DNA from: Rostratula benghalensis
Taxonomy: Eukaryota; Chordata; Aves; Charadriiformes; Rostratulidae
Length of the DNA stretch: 64,000 nucleotides
Reading direction: 5' to 3'
NCBI GenBank assembly: GCA_013399305.1
Contig: VXAI01000372.1
Span: 310,001-374,000, forward strand
Part shown: positions 62,327 through 64,000 of the stretch, one piece after another
Layout of the letters: the number at the start of each line of letters is the position of its first letter
How positions within the stretch are numbered: position 1 is the first letter of the stretch
Position numbers and translations under genes: made by a program
Notes under the pieces: generated by a model
Database searches by the model: none
What the model was told of the DNA's origin: nothing
Seen by the model: only the letters and a program-made list of their open reading frames with translations

Positions 62327-64000
62327 CTACCAAAGCATACCGTACATTACCATAATATCTTTAAAAACTTGCTTAAAAGTAACAAAATTCATCAAACTGC
62401 TAAGTTACAGAACATCTCATCCTTAGATACCGTGGCTCAAGTACAGAATACTTTAAAAGTGATACTGTTTCATCTGCTGAGAAAAAACAAAAAACAAACA
62501 AACAAAAAAAGGTTATCTTTTCATATAACAAATTAACTTTTAACTTACTGGAGTATGTAACACACTTTTTTTTAATGAACAAAGACTGAAGGGAAATACC
62601 ACAGCCACTAAGGTAAATTAAGTACAGACTGACGAAACTAAGACAAGAAACGCAGCTCATTCCTCCCGTTTGGTTGCTTTTGTTATCAACAAAACACAAC
62701 AGATTCCCAAACCATAATATCTGCAGAGGTAGTTTAGGAGTATCCTCAGAAATATTCCTGATGTGTTAGCATGACTAATTTATACAAAGCAAATGTCAAA
62801 GTAACAGATCTTCAGCAGACTGCATGAAGGACAAGAAGTAATCTTCCCAGGACACACTGAAGCAGTAGTAAAATAAAGAGATTATCTGCACATTGCACAG
62901 ATGGAATAGATGAATACTGAATTCTACAGTAATATACTTTGTATTTGTTTCATGTTCACATTTTAAAAGTTCCTACCTGTATGAGAGAGAGAACTAGCTC
63001 CATGGGGAACTGCCAGGAAAGCAGCTAAATCTTTCAAAGGAACTGAATCTTAAATGAGACCATGTTGTCATAACTTCATCCACAAATATCAGTGTTTTAT
63101 ACAGGTGGCTGAGAATGAACACATCAGTTTACAGATGGAGAAAGTGAGACAAAAGGTTAAGTACAAAGTCAGGTCAGGAAATGTCTGGCAGAATGCTTTT
63201 CTGACAGAAAGTGCCCTTTTAATAATATCAACATTTTCCATGGGAAAATGGCAACAATGGATATGCAGCTGCTTCACTGGAATATTCCCATCTTCCAGAG
63301 GAAAGAAAGCTGACAGCAGCTTCCATCTGCAAAGCTAGGAAACTAAAAACAGTGACTCAATACTCCCAGCACAGGACTTTTCAGCATTTCTCCTCCCCAA
63401 AATGCAGTTGTGGTTTTCTTTTTTGCCTCCGACTGCAACAAACTCCTTCCAAAGAAGGATTTTTTTCTAGAACAGAAATTCAGCTTCCAACCAACCCTAG
63501 GGACAAAGCTAAGAGCACTTTGCCATGCTCTCTCCCTGTATTCTATCAGTACCTGTATTTCTTTTTTCACAAACTGAGTAGCAAGACAAGACAGCCTATC
63601 CAAAGGGACGTAACTTCAGGATGCTTTGCCTGTAGGCACCCTGCCTCTGCAGCACAGGCCACACGTGGCATCTCACACCGTGAAATGTGCAAGGAAAGAC
63701 AGGCAGCTCCGCATAAAACCAACAGCAAGCAGCATGATGGGCCCAGGCACAGCTAAGTCCAGCCAGAATTACTGCTGCCGAGGAAGAGAAAGCCTCTGAA
63801 ATCTAGTCTCACTTTTGGAGTTCAGGCATCTCTACAAAGTTCCAAATTAGCTATGTAGTTGAGAGAAACTGACAGCCCAAAACTTCCCCTCTGAGTAACA
63901 GGGACCAGCTCGCTCCTCCTCCCATCCAGATCAATTTGGAAAGGAGAGGAGGATACTGTTGGCAGCACCAGCACCCACCTTTTAATCAACAAACGTGAAA
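62327..64000 (-). other. BRF1 intron, open at the window edge
   Basis: The BRF1 exon encoding the end of cyclin repeat 2 (VCESTLRKR-like) should come next upstream. I did not find it before position 64000, so this is taken as intron. Splice-like segments at 62400-62480 and 63545-63600 do not match BRF1. Confidence 0.7.
62481..62511. repeat. (CAAA)n low-complexity tract
   Basis: An A-rich stretch with CAAA repeats. On the minus strand it makes a pyrimidine tract in front of a CAG and so mimics a splice acceptor. Confidence 0.8.

Noticed and set aside
62400..62480. Minus-strand exon-like frame (ADETVSLLKYSVLEPRYLRM) after a pyrimidine tract and CAG
   Set aside because: The apparent acceptor is created by the (CAAA)n repeat. 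The peptide does not match BRF1, which needs a cyclin-repeat exon here, and the frame stops without a clear donor.
63545..63600. Minus-strand segment between TAG and GTACTG resembling a short exon (LSCLATQFVKKEIQ)
   Set aside because: It is not similar to the expected BRF1 sequence and has no conserved features.
63352..63756. Plus-strand open frame of 134 codons
   Set aside because: No domain, antisense to the BRF1 intron, and composition like its surroundings.
1..64000. CRISPR arrays, operons, prophage, integrases, tRNA or rRNA genes
   Set aside because: None were seen. The introns and LINEs show vertebrate nuclear DNA, and no cloverleaf or A/B-box pair was convincing by eye, though a tRNAscan or Rfam search was not possible.

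Overview
The window looks like a piece of a bird nuclear chromosome. It is AT-rich and intron-dominated, with few CpGs, GT/AG-bounded exons, and CR1 LINEs of avian type as the only interspersed repeats I can name. CR1 also occurs in turtles and crocodilians, so 'bird' is an inference. There is no bacterial, plasmid or phage gene content. Almost every short open frame is chance sequence.

The one gene I recognise firmly is BRF1 on the minus strand. It encodes the 90-kDa TFIIB-related subunit of TFIIIB, the RNA polymerase III initiation factor. Eight internal exons lie between 62326 and 32128. Their splice phases join without a break and give 996 coding nt, about 332 codons. They run from just after the second cyclin repeat, through the linker and acidic region, to the whole TBP-binding homology block II. 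The zinc ribbon and cyclin repeats should lie beyond 64000. I could not find the exon(s) for the acidic C-terminus anywhere below 32128, so either they lie before position 1 or I missed them. One intron, 59512 to 36620, is about 22.9 kb; the others are 89 to 2146 bp.

Regions: 1-19112, no recognisable gene, a few simple repeats; 19113-about 22430, a long degraded CR1 on the minus strand with the end of ORF1 and nearly all of ORF2; 22431-32127, non-coding except an unidentified exon-like segment at 26704-26873 (minus) and a short CR1 3' end at 30572-30855 (plus); 32128-36619, four BRF1 exons; 36620-59512, the giant BRF1 intron, holding a second CR1 type (42512-43120, minus), a small CpG-rich patch (about 42068-42137), a 28-bp tandem duplication, a cluster of perfect hairpins (46610-46702) and an unidentified exon-like segment at 50379-50440 (plus); 59513-62326, four more BRF1 exons; 62327-64000, further BRF1 intron.

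No new multi-gene system is visible. The items most worth a second look are the two unassigned exon-like segments, the hairpin cluster, and the missing BRF1 3' end.
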